Shown here: positions 9,200 through 19,514 of the stretch, in pieces
Position numbering within the stretch: the first letter of the stretch is position 1
Layout of the letters: each line of letters opens with the position of its first letter
Assembly: GCA_015499995.1 (NCBI GenBank)
Contig: JADNRV010000649.1
Location: 1-19,724, forward strand
Direction: 5' to 3'
Length of the DNA stretch: 19,724 nt
Source: Flammula alnicola
Lineage: Eukaryota > Basidiomycota > Agaricomycetes > Agaricales > Strophariaceae
Notes under the pieces: model-generated
Told to the model about the DNA's origin: nothing
The model's input: the letters and a program-made list of their open reading frames with translations, nothing else
Databases searched by the model: none
Made by a program: the position numbers and the translations under genes

Positions 9200-11694
9200 T
9201 CATGTGCCAAGCCGGCTGGTTCCGGTGATGTCATCAGTGCTACCGACTCGCGCTCTCGAGTGCACGATGCGTCTCTCGTACTTGGACATCACTCCTCCCA
9301 GATACTCGATAGAAACACCGACTACGACCGCAGCCCGAGACACCACCCCTCCATACTCTCGCTCCATTGTCCCATCTACATCTCGCCAGTTCCAAATCTT
9401 GTACTCGGCTCCGGCCCGCAATCCCTCCTCCGCAACCTCCATTCCCCGGAGCCCTCTTCCGTACATCTCCCCACCGACCTCATCCAGCCCTCCCTTCGAG
9501 TCCGTCTGCCGCACGGGAAAATACCGTTCCAACGCGGCATCCCCGTCTGCTTCCAAAATCAGCCAATTCCCTTGTTTCATCATTTTTCGACTCACCCGTC
9601 CCTTGCCCAATCAGTACCGTTTCACAAAATTTGATGTAGTCATCCATCTCGTCCTCTTTCATGTCCCCTACGTATCTGTAACCCCACACTTTTAGCGCTC
9701 TTCAATATTTAGAACCCACACAACTTACAATCTATGCCTCGAGCTAAATTTTGCTTCCTTCTTCTGTAGATCCTCCTTGTCCATCTTGCCAATCTCACGC
9801 AGGTATTCCTTTGCCCGTGGCAATGCACATGCAACATCATCCGCGTCCTTCGGTGCTCTATCCCCCCATTAGTTCCTTCCAAGATCTCCCATAATCCAAA
9901 AAATTACCTTTCCTGTCCGTCCAAACCGTAAACCATCTTCAGCACGATGATGACACACGCTAATAACGCAACTTCAGGGGGCGCGTTGTCATATTGATGC
10001 CGCGCTGGGTCATGCGCTTTCAAACGTGCCAACTCTGGCGCCAAACTCGAGTGCAGCGTCAAGGGCACTGATACCACACTCGCTACTCTTTTCGCTAGTC
10101 GGTACAGCATCGCTACAGTCGCGCTTAGTCTCTTTTGAACCGAATTTAAAAAAAGCCTTACGTGTGCCTCCCATGTCCTTCGTCAGACGCCATAACATAC
10201 TGGCCGCATTGCATTCGGGCGTGTACACCCCATAAGTCGCGTACAGTTTCTTTGCAAGGCGCGACGCGATCGAGTGCACCGCGATCGTGCTTGGGGCATG
10301 CTAAATCCACCATTCCAATCCAAAGTATCAAATGAACGTCAAAAGTCAAGATGCAATGAATCAGGTCAATCTCATTGCGCTTTGAAGCCCTTTGAGTCAT
10401 CACTCACCGGCGGAGATAGTGCTTGTACGTTGTGCTTCGTCAGATGCTGCACCATGCTCGTGGGCAGGATACGCAACACGGGGTCCAGGTACGGAAGTTC
10501 GTAGCTTTCGATGAGCCTTACCCGCACATAGATGTTAACCAACAGGAGCCATAGAAAGCAATGACCGAAATGAAGTGAGATGCAAAGGCGACAACGGAAG
10601 GACCTCGTATAAATACATAGGCAAAACGACGAAAGAGACGGAACACGCACTTCGTCAAGTCCCGAATCATAACGGGTATGCGGAGGGTCCAGCACGCAAG
10701 CACCAGCACGGAAACCGTGCTCACGGGGCTCTCGTATGACGAGCGTCCTCTCGCCTTCCCTTTCCGCCGGAACTTCTTTCGTGTCGGCAGTTTGTGCGTG
10801 CCATCTCCATCTGACGACGATGAGGAGAGATCCGAGTTCTCCCTCATGAGCGCGTCCAGCTCCGAGTCCTCTTCGTCTTCTTCTTCTTCCTCGTCCTCAA
10901 CCGCCTCTTCTCCTTCGACTTGGGGATGTAGATCGTCGTCCTTCTCTCTGTGTTCCCCATTCTCGCCCTCAGATTGCTCCGAGTCGTCCGACGCCGGACT
11001 AGATTCGTCTTTGGCTTTCATCGGATCCAAAGGCGACTTTTCCTTTACTCCGTTCGGACCTTCCTCGCCCGCCCTAGTCCCCTGCGCATAATGATGATAT
11101 GGCTCAGCAGGCGGCGGATCAGGCAGGAGAGACAGATGTAGAGCCCATATATCTCTACAGACAAGCTATTGAATCGAGTAGGTGTGTGTATCAGCGAACA
11201 ATGGCATAGAAAATAGCAAGGAAACAGAGATTAGGTGGGAGATAGAGGCAGACGTACCTCGAATTCAGCAGGCAAATCCCATAACTTCATAAGTACAGCA
11301 ACCTGCTTGCGCAGGATCAGCTGCAGGCAGAGGAAGTAGTGATATCGTCCCCGCGCGCCATGATACACTATGAACACAAATCCGTTAGTAGCCCAAAAAC
11401 ACAAAACACCAAAACACGCGCACGTTTGGGATCAGCATTACTTCTCTCCCCATTCTTCTTCCTCCCGCTTTTCAGTGTGCGTTTCTTCATCGCATGCGGA
11501 CCCACTTCTGTGATTTCGGTGGTTTCGTTTCGGTAGTCCTATATGTAAAATAAATAGGTAAGGCTAAGACGCAGTTGGATGGTGAACTAACGAACCTGGA
11601 GTACATGCCCCTCGCTACACGCGATGAGCCCGCTCGAAGGCTCTTTGTGCCATTGCTTGGAGCCGCACGTCGGGCACCGTCTTCGCGGAGCCAT
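9200..11694 (-). CDS. RRN7: RNA polymerase I initiation factor Rrn7/TAF1B
   Basis: Rrn7 is the TFIIB-like subunit of the Pol I core factor that recruits polymerase to rDNA promoters in the nucleolus. Ten exons: 11694-11596, 11538-11424, 11367-11258, 11165-10651, 10516-10408, 10300-10162, 10112-9908, 9857-9729, 9675-9596 and 9546-9200. The joined frame gives 615 residues. The N-terminal zinc ribbon is clear: C7-x2-C10, C26-x3-H30 (CPTCGSKQWHKEPSSG, ACSEGH). Next come KKRTLKSGRKK and the first cyclin-like helices (LYHGARGRYHYFLCLQLILR, CRDIWALHLSLLPDPPPAEP). Exon 4 carries a long acidic/Ser loop before VLACWTLRIPVM. Exon 5 opens with LIESYELPYLDPVLRILP, typical of the family, and the C-terminus includes DMDDY-like EDEMDDYIKFCE and VMSKYERR. 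All junctions are GT...AG. The last intron has tandem acceptors (GAAGCAG), giving a one-residue choice. Intron 4 (134 nt) is the longest. Confidence 0.93.
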
Positions 11695-12082
11695 TTGTAG
11701 TCCTCTAGTGTTAGTAGTGCTATTTTTGACGCGAGAAACTGAAGAAAGACGCGTTGATGGGTCGGTCGACGCGATAAGGGTCTGATGATCACGGGCACGT
11801 AAGGAAATGGTTTGGATCAAGAGCGAAAGTTGAAACGTGCGTGGAGGCAAAGTGTTGGTTGAGCGCTGAAAAGGAGCGCAATTGATTCGGAATCACCACC
11901 CGTTGGTTTGGTGGATCCGATCACAAAATATGCACAGCCACATCGTTGTCATCATTCAATCAAGTCCGCTGGCAGCGAAGCGTCGACGAGCATACGTTTC
12001 GTCTCTCTCGCTCACATCGTCCGGTCATCCTTGTTGTGATACTGCTCCTGCCTAGACTAATAAGCAGACAAAGTCTGCTATA
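11695..12082. promoter_or_regulatory. Divergent promoter region RRN7 / J-protein gene
   Basis: This 388-bp gap lies between two divergent start codons and must contain both promoters and both 5' UTRs. I see no coding exon, although the open frame of RRN7 exon 1 continues upstream to an ATG at 11850. That ATG is not preferred, because the zinc ribbon starts directly after MAPRRR. No specific transcription-factor site is strong enough to name. Confidence 0.5.
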
Positions 12083-13585
12083 ATGAGGCTACTTGCCCTA
12101 TTCTTTGCCTTCCTGGCTGTTCTGGCAACTACCGTCTCAGCGTGCGTCTTTCCACCTCTCATGTTTTCTTTAAACCGTAATTGACCCGCCGGGTGCTCCT
12201 TCATTATATATTATATTTAGATGGGAAAAGGTATGTCTCGCCTCATATCACTTTCATCTTCACTGCGACAGACGAACGTATGCTCAACTTTACATTATTC
12301 TGGGTTTATCTACATAGGAAGACCATGAGATATTCGACCTCGTCACTGAGCTAGAGGCGGCTGAGGGGAAGGGCACGACGTTTTACTCGTGGCTCGACGT
12401 ACCGCCCACTGCGTCCACAAACGAAATAGCCAAGGCGTACCGGAAGAAGAGCATGCTGCTCCAGTGCGTTATCTCATTTCTCGGACAGTTGATGTCCTTC
12501 TTCATCTGCGAACTATGGTTGCTGACGGCTACGATTTACCTCGTACGTATGATGTAGTCCCGACAAAAACCCAGATGTGAAGGGCATCCATGAGCGCTTT
12601 GCGCGCTTAGGCGTTATATCTACGATTTTGAGGAATAAGGAAAGTAGGAAGAGGTGTGTGTTGCTCAATTCTATTCCGCCGTGAAGGCAGTTGCTGACGG
12701 TAACTTTTTCAAAGATATGACTTCTTCTACAAGAACGGTGTCCCGAAATGGCGCGGCACTGGTTATTACTACTCGCGATTCCGTCCTGGTCTTGGCGTAT
12801 GTATCTCCCTGACGTGTTTATTCCGCCGCTTGCTGATATGCCTGGTGTGTTTTTTGACAGTCTGTTTTCGGGTTCCTCGCTTTCTTCACGTCAGGCGTAC
12901 AATTTGTCATCCAGAAGATCAACTACAGGCGGGATTTGGAGCGCATAGAACTTATCGTTAGCAAGGCGAAGAGCGCTGCATGGGGTCCCAAGATGATCCC
13001 TGTCCGTGGAAAGAGAAAAGTTGGTCTTTTAGATCCTATACACCTGGAATTTACTCATATGATGGAAACACTAAGGTCAGAGTTGGTCTTGGCGATGCTC
13101 GCGACGAGGATGGCGCAGTCACGGGCTCCAAGTTCCTTGATATGATTGTGGAGGACTCGCATGTGTACCTCGTGAGTCCTGTTGAATCACACGAAGGCAC
13201 CATTCCGTGTTTCTTACATGCATCTTCTTGAAAGCTCGAACCATCTGGCGATATGCACCTCATCGACTCCTCCACCGCCATCAAACCTACGATAAGCAAC
13301 ACGTGGTTCCTCGCCCTCCTCAAGTCCTCCTTCCGTAGGCTCACAGGGAAGACCTCCGGTGACGAGCCATTGCCAGAGACACCTTCCGCTGCCTCGGCTC
13401 CCAAAACTCAAAACGATTCTGCGCCCGACGTAGACAGCGATGACAATTCATCTACAACCGGATCAGAGGCGCCTGGAAGTGGGACGTCGACACCGCGTCG
13501 TGGAGAGGAGGCGAAAGGGGCCGCTCGATTGGGGCCGACTTCCAAAGCGGGTGGGATGAGGAGGAAGAATGTTAGGAGAAAGTAG
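12083..13585 (+). CDS. ER membrane J-domain protein, Erj5/DNAJC1-like
   Basis: This is a J-protein co-chaperone that stimulates the ER-lumenal Hsp70 (BiP/Kar2). Exons are 12083-12141, 12221-12230 (10 nt), 12318-12463, 12558-12653, 12715-12796, 12861-13019, 13076-13171 and 13235-13585; the product is 332 residues. Residues 1-20 ([20 protein letters not shown]) are a signal peptide. The J domain starts near residue 43 ([20 protein letters not shown]) and has an intact HPD at 72-74, its His codon split by an intron. It continues through [21 protein letters not shown] membrane segment follows around 129-150 ([20 protein letters not shown]). After it come [18 protein letters not shown], probably cytosolic, and a Ser/Pro-rich tail ending in basic MRRKNVRRK. 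Length and plan match yeast Erj5 (295 residues). The 13020-13075 intron uses a weaker GTTGGT donor, but it restores the conserved frame. The gene is intact. Confidence 0.92.
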
Positions 13586-14086
13586 CGTGAGGATGGAGGA
13601 TTGAAACAAGCCTTGCGTATGTAGTTTGGATTGGATATCGTGATGTGGAGCGGTTTATTTTATTTACTCTGGTCTGCCAGAGCAGAGTTGTTATCTTCAA
13701 GTACTTACTTGACATCCGTAATGATTTTGTTGCTTGAGTTTAGACTCGCAAGCCATTCGCGGACTGCTACTTTTAGAGAGTCTGATGAGCCAAAACATAT
13801 TCGCTGATGCGGCGCGGGAGTACTTAGTCAGTCAGCTCGTTCTAAGGCGCACGACGTCATGTGATCGCGTAAGTTGTGCCTGCCGATGTTCCATCATGTT
13901 AGCTTTGGCTAAGACCTATGTACCTTGGTCTTCAACTTTCACATTCTCAAAATCATAGCGCGCTCTTCTCGCGCCGAACGCCTTGGATGATCGGTCCTCC
14001 TCTATGAATATTAGCGTCTTTTATTTTTTTTAAACATCTCCAATTATTTAAATTCTTTGATTTCAACCCAACAAGTTGCAGGCAAG
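13586..14086 (+). promoter_or_regulatory. Intergenic: J-protein 3' flank and RdRP promoter
   Basis: This 501-bp gap lies between tandem plus-strand genes. It contains the J-protein 3' UTR and presumably the promoter of the RNA-dependent RNA polymerase. ACGACGTCATGTGA at 13850-13863 includes an ACGTCA bZIP (CRE/ATF-like) core. T/A-rich tracts (14019-14060) precede the start codon. A 74-codon open frame at 13734-13958 has no recognisable feature and is not called. Confidence 0.4.
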
Positions 14087-17000
14087 ATGGACGAAACCAA
14101 TGAGCGGCAATCGTTGGAGGAAAAGGAACAAAATGGTTAGATTTAGATTTCTCTTTTGGCGTTACAGGGAACTCTAACAATATTCTCTGCAGAGCTCAAT
14201 GACATGACGATGCGGCAAGCAGATTACAATGTCTCGAGCGAGTCGTTGCTCGCCTGTTCGCAGGTAAACACCCTATCTCTCCTTCCTTGAATATGAACAA
14301 TGATACTAACTAAATTACTCCGATTCAAGCAAACGAGCTATTCACACTTCGGTGACGAGGATATCTCACCGCTTATCCTCGCGTTTAATCGTAAGAATGC
14401 CTATTTCGTTTTCGCATCGTCCAGAATGTCACTCAAACGCACCACATCCAGCTACCCAATCATCTGGAGAACCAGGTCCACCCGGCTCAGCGACGTCTTC
14501 CGACACGAGCCTAGGCAAGAGGAAGGCAAGCGACATGTCGTCAACATCGTCTGTATCCACCGGTCCTTTCCGGCCATCTAAACTTGCACGGTCCGTCGTA
14601 CCCGCTGAAGAGGACAATCCCTTTGTCGATGTGCCCGTACAACCGGAGAACATTTTCTCCCCTATTAGCATTGTGGGTGTCTTTCGAGGCTCTCTCTCTC
14701 TTATTGCGCTTATGCGATCATTGTAGTCGCCTGCAAGGACATTGCAACGAATGTTTGATGTGAAGAAACTGCCTTACGGTGTTCAATACGAGATTGCACG
14801 TTACGTCAGTATGGACAGGTTGGAGTATAAGCATTTTTTGGTGCAATGGGTAGATGAACTGGCAAGTCTGAAGACAAACCGGGAAGCTGCGCCTGCGATG
14901 GCAAAATTGGTATTAAAAAACAGCTTTGAGGCTGATGAAATTACTGAGAGTAGCGGTAAGCTGGTTTTGATTTGCTATATTTGTGGAAGCTCAACAAATA
15001 ATCACTGCCCAGACAACTTCAAAAAGTTATTTGCAAAGGAACACGCTGCCAAAGTGAGCCTTTTCATATATCGATTGAAACTCTAAAAGCCTAATAAGTT
15101 TTGCTTCAGTCTCCTTGGATGGAACTTGATCGTGAGGAAGAAGCTCTCAGCAATAACTCGTATGGGGGACTTGGGTTTAACGAAGAAGGAGAATATCTTA
15201 ATTGGCATGGAGGACAAGTACTCTTCCACGGACAACTCCACGACACCTCCGCCAAAGGATGCAAGAAACCTAAATTCAAACTCACCTTGGAACCAGCAGA
15301 ACTTGGCCCTTCAAACATGTTCGCCCGTCGTTTTGGAAGCAAACACTTCTTCCGCCTGAAATTGACCAAAGCCGTCCTGAACAAAAATGTCGATGACCTG
15401 ATGAATTATCTTCGGCGACCCTTGATCCTGTGTGGCAGCGTGTTTCGAGCTTTCTATGCAAAAGATACGAACGTCTTCTACGTCAAAACCAACGAATCGA
15501 ACGATGGAGTGTCAATCATCGATGGCAAACCCATTAAAGGCGGCCAATCATTTCTTGAATTTCTCGATTGGCATAATGCCATGGACCTGAATAAGGGACA
15601 GGTGCATTGCATTACTACACTGTTGTTGCTTTCACCCGAAACTCATGGTTTACAAACAGACAATGGCTAAATATGTTTCTCGCTTTGCGCTTGGTCTCTC
15701 AAATTCGGTCCCTGGCCTTATGGTCGACCAGAGTAATATAAAATTCATCGATGACATTCGTCAGTGATTTGCCAATTATCTTTTGAAATCGTCTGTTAAC
15801 TCGACCACAGTGTCGAAAACCGACTCCAACATGACCGATGGAGCAGGCAAGATTAACCGTTGGTCTCTTAATCAAATACGCCATCGTCTAGAATGGGAGG
15901 ATAAGCCAACTGCAATTCAAACGCGTATCTTTGGTACCAAAGTAGGTCTCTCGTGTCGTAGGTTGGCTTACCTCGAACATCAATTGACATGCAATAGGGC
16001 CTCTTGGTTGACGACGACAGGCACGCAGAACAGTATGCATATGTGGAACTCACTCCGTCGCAACGGAAAATTCAATTTCCATCAGGCACGACAATAGATC
16101 CAGCCCACCGTATTGTCGACGTCCTTCGTTCTTCACACACCAAGACTCCGTGTCGTTTGTCCGTCGAAACGATTATCAACCTCGCGGAAAATGGTGTTGG
16201 AAAGCAAGTTTTCCTTGAGCTTCTGCATAATAGTCTCGCAGAACTCGTTGAACCTCTTCTAGATTGGGAATCCCCAGATGCTATGCGTAAGCTATGGACC
16301 AATGTCCGTCGCCTGGGTGGCGTAATGGCTGCTCGTCGATCAAGAGAAGAAGCTGGTCTTGCGCGAGTGAAAGGCTACTCTGAACGAGAAGCCGAAGAAA
16401 TTGAACCCGAGGATGAAGATGGCTTCAATGCGGTCGACTCGACTGAGAAGCGTTCTGCAGCGTGGTGGGGTGATGAAATTAGCGGATGCCCATCGTCTCT
16501 GGAAGAAACCATCATGTACATGATAGATGCTGGCCTGACGCCTCAGGAGTGTCCTCTTCTCCGCGACAAGTTGGACAAATTCATACGAACTCGCGTCAAC
16601 AACTACATCAAGGCCTACAGGATAGACGTCCCGATGTCGGCGTCGGCATTCCTTGTCCCGGGTAAGGATATCCTTTATCCTAGAAAATCTAGTTTTAATT
16701 AGATGTTCTAGATACCTCTGGAATCTTGGAACCTGGGGAGGTGTTCTTCAAAAGTTCCAGGCGCCAATTTCAGACTCGCGATGGGGTAGAGACAGATATT
16801 TTCGTCGGAGACGTTCTCGTTACTCGGCATCCATGCAAGCTTCCGACTGATATTCAGAAGGTTCGTTGTAGTTTATGATGAACTTCATAGGTTGACCTGT
16901 GTATAGTGGAAATCGGTGGATAAACCGGGTCTTCATCATCTTACCGACGTGATCGTATGCTCTACTAAAGGAGATCGGCGAGCCGCCGATCTTCTGTCTG

Positions 17001-18214
17001 GAGGTACACACAATCCCGGTCTTACATCTCTTGCCGACTAACTTATTAACGTTATCCTAGGTGACTACGATGGCGATAAGGGCGTTTATATCTGGCAACA
17101 TGAACTTGTTGCAGCGTTCAAAAATGCGGACCTGAAATACTCGGAGCCACCTGCCGACATCAAGACCTACTTCGCCCGCGAGAATGAAGAAGTTCATGCG
17201 TTTCAAACTAAGACGGCGAACATTTCTGTTGAAAACAAAATCCGACAACTCCAGCATTACTTACTTGGCGCTGTTCGCGACACCACTGTTGTTGGCAAAT
17301 ACTCCACCTTCCACGAAATTGCCATCTATACTTTAGGATACAGCCACCCAGACACAATTCGGCTGGCATACATGTACGATCCTTGCACTGCATTTATACC
17401 AGAGTGCCTAATGTACTTGATTTCAAGGTTCTGCATGACCCTAGATGGTATCAAGACCGGCATGACTGTTTCGAAGGAAGTTTTGAAGAAGGACACTATA
17501 GCTTTCCAGAAGCGACCGCCAACATGGAAAGAGTCTGAAGAGGACAAGGCTCGCTATGATTCGACCAACGAACCAAATATCCAACGACCCAGACATCTTC
17601 CGCGCTTTATTATGGATGAGCTACATAAGCAAGCTAGCGCCGAAAGCACCCAGTGGAATGTTCGTCTTGATCAGCACTTCAAACGCGGCGGCTCAGTCAA
17701 AATCGACGGTGATCTGGCTGCACCCTGGCAAAAAGCTCAAGAATTGGCGCAGCGATGGGCGAACCAGGAAAAAAACAAACGGATGTCGTCAGACTTGCAG
17801 AAGATCCAGAAGCATGTAGAAGAAATGTATAACGTTCATCGCATGGAAATGTGTTCTTCCCCGCGAAAGGCGTCAAGGACCTCGCCCAAAAAGGACAAAT
17901 TATCCTTCACCAATTTGCCCATTGAAGTTCGCCAGGATAAAATCCGGGATTTGTCGAAAAGATTTGCGTCTTTCCCTAAGCCGGAAGACGTTCTGATGCC
18001 GGAGGAGGAAATTGCTCGCGTCAGAGCCTCTTGTGCCTATGTCTACGATTATGAACAGAAGAAGCATAGCTCCGGTTTTACTCGATTCCCTTGGGACGTG
18101 GGTATGCGCGAGCTCTGCGCGATCAAGGCTCGAGCTACAGGGCGTTCCAAAACGGTTGCCGGGGATTTTTACGACCATTTCAATATGAAGCACCCAAAAA
18201 ATCATCACATCTAG
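14087..18214 (+). CDS. RNA-dependent RNA polymerase, eukaryotic QDE-1/RdRP family
   Basis: This enzyme makes double-stranded RNA from single-stranded templates in RNA silencing (quelling, heterochromatin and transposon control). Twelve exons: 14087-14135, 14193-14263, 14330-14390, 14452-14672, 14727-15053, 15110-15601, 15660-15759, 15811-15941, 15998-16661, 16712-16860, 16907-17003 and 17061-18214. The product is 1,171 residues. The catalytic motif DYDGD (789-793), within SGGDYDGDKGVYIW, supplies the metal-binding Asp triad of the double-psi beta-barrel fold. Other family blocks are LPYGVQYEIARYVS, YVSRFALGLSNSVPGLM (from 408), SNMTDGAGKINR (446-457), TDIFVGDVLVTRHPCKLPTD and VGKYSTFHEIAIYTLGY. 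Residues ~61-130 are Ser/Pro-rich with basic clusters (GKRKASD, RPSKLAR) that could be nuclear localisation signals. The C-terminus ends DFYDHFNMKHPK..., as in fungal relatives. Exon 3's boundary is the least sure junction. The gene appears intact. No Argonaute or Dicer gene lies in the window. Confidence 0.95.
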
Positions 18215-18546
18215 TGCAGCTGCTGTTGCACAACCATATACCCTTCGCATGCGATACCTGCCGTCACAGATTCGCCCGACTTGACTGTAACATAGCGTGG
18301 ATCCATCCTTTTCTTGTTTTTGACATCTTCAAGAACTCAGTATGTACAACGGGAGCAATGATGACGAGACTGAAAGTTGGCTTGTTCACACAGTTACTCT
18401 GAATATTCCCTGTGTTTGACTTCAAGCCGACCGAGTGAATGATCAAGATATAGGTCAACGCTACCGAACATAACTGCAAGAAGACAAATCCAATTTCCAA
18501 CAAAACAAAGTTATTGGTTACCAGTACCTGAAGCCACCACCATGGT
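18215..18546. other. RdRP 3' flank, no gene seen
   Basis: This 332-bp stretch probably holds the polymerase 3' UTR. A hydrophobic 110-codon open frame on the minus strand (18596-18264) spans it but has no promoter context, splice support or known motif, and I treat it as chance. Confidence 0.5.
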
Positions 18547-18940
18547 ATGCTAACCGTGGCTTCCAATTGCCTGATCTTTGAAAAGTTCGACAGCAAATTT
18601 CATGCAGTTCACCCCGTGGTTATCATCGTGAGTCAGTGGCATGTCCGTTGTTAACATTTACAGGAACTTCAAGATCCGAAAGCTCGAACTCGCTCGAGTC
18701 TGGGAGAATTCTATCACCTGGCTGTAGACCATCCACCCCGCTTCGGACTAAAGACATCAAATTTCAAGGTTCAAGGTCAGTGTTTAATGTATGCATGCGG
18801 TGGCGTCTGAGATAACGAGTCCCATACATTTAATACGATAGTTCCGGGGTTTCGAGACCTATGTCGGAACAATGCTTGATGCAGAAGCCCAGCCACACTT
18901 CACGGGTCAATCTAAATTTCGAAATGCCAGGGACAAGTAG
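18547..18940 (+). CDS. Possible small spliced gene or gene remnant, unrecognised
   Basis: This is weakly supported. A frame can be joined as 18547-18627, 18664-18768 and 18842-18940, giving 94 residues, MLTVASNCLIFEKF... to ...GQSKFRNARDK then TAG. The reasons to list it are a strong GTGAGT donor with a TTAAC-branch/TACAG acceptor, open frames either side, and protein-like composition in ELQDPKARTRSSLGEFYHLA and FRGFETYVGTMLDAEAQPHF. The reasons for doubt are several. The first intron would be only 36 nt (a 48-nt version from 18616 also keeps frame). The second needs a GTTCAA donor. A GTCAGT donor at 18776 is stronger but shifts the last exon out of frame. A possible third intron (GTAGGT at 18936 to TTATAG) leads to an immediate stop, after which FEYDADDMMHSMKD remains readable. 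It may be a decayed gene. No family is recognised. Confidence 0.3.
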
Positions 18941-19061
18941 GTTCCTTAAGGAATCTTTTCTTTGTGCCTTGATCTAATCTTATAGGTTTGAATAGTTTGA
19001 GTACGACGCCGATGATATGATGCATAGTATGAAGGATATATCGATCACGAGGATACTATGG

Positions 19062-19076
19062 GAGAGCTGCGCTCTC
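19062..19076. repeat. Short hairpin, 6-bp arms and 3-nt loop
   Basis: GAGAGC at 19062-19067 and GCTCTC at 19071-19076 are perfect complements around TGC. Outer bases CTA (19056-19058) and TAG (19078-19080) could extend the stem with a bulge. No function is known. Confidence 0.7.
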
Positions 19077-19099
19077 GTAGCCTGAATCGTCAGGGCAAG

Positions 19100-19143
19100 A
19101 TAACAAAACTGTCAATGACCTTATCAAGGTCATTGCTTGTTAT
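19100..19143. repeat. Strong inverted repeat, 10-bp perfect arms plus outer 7-bp arms
   Basis: CAATGACCTT at 19113-19122 and AAGGTCATTG at 19126-19135 pair perfectly around the loop ATC. ATAACAA at 19100-19106 and TTGTTAT at 19137-19143 pair outside them, separated by an asymmetric internal loop (six bases against one). The total of 17 base pairs is well beyond what this AT-balanced stretch would usually show, so a structured RNA or cruciform is possible. Confidence 0.8.
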
Positions 19144-19514
19144 GCGTTTACTTATTTGGTTTGTGGGGTAAATTGTCGGGTAAAGGTCAAATCTTGGAAC
19201 TTATGGAAACTTGAATTGGCGGATGGCAATGAGCATGATATTTGATTATGTAGCCTTACTTGCATAAATTCGCCTAAATTCGGTACATAGGGACCGGCAA
19301 TGCAAGGCACTGACGCCTCTGGGCCGACGGTTCATTAGGGTATCGTAGCAGGTGATCTTTGCGATGCATATCACCAGAAATCACTGATAGGTCGTAGTAA
19401 GTAGTACTGTACTGTAGTGGCGTTCAAGCGAAATCGCGGTCCGGTTATTCCGTGTGGCTGTGCATCGTTTCGTGACACCTTCAAGGTGCCGGCAAGAGCG
19501 AAGGGAAATCCATT

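Larger units (their letters stand above)
18941..19514. other. Intergenic region before AP-1 sigma, with two hairpins
   Basis: This 574-bp stretch has no convincing coding exon on the plus strand. It contains two inverted repeats close together (19062-19076 and 19100-19143) and, nearer the next start codon, short ACTGT repeats (about 19404-19415). The right half should contain the AP-1 sigma promoter. Confidence 0.45.

Noticed and set aside
10678..11091. 137-codon plus-strand Ser-rich open frame
   Set aside because: The poly-Ser run is the complement of the acidic Glu/Asp loop in RRN7 exon 4, which fits the gene model across ten exons.
14391..14424. 34-nt intron in the RdRP gene
   Set aside because: Too short compared with the 46-nt minimum of other introns here; the 61-nt alternative with the same donor keeps the same frame.
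18264..18596. 110-codon hydrophobic minus-strand open frame
   Set aside because: No recognisable protein, lies in the RdRP 3' flank and overlaps the candidate plus-strand segment; likely chance.
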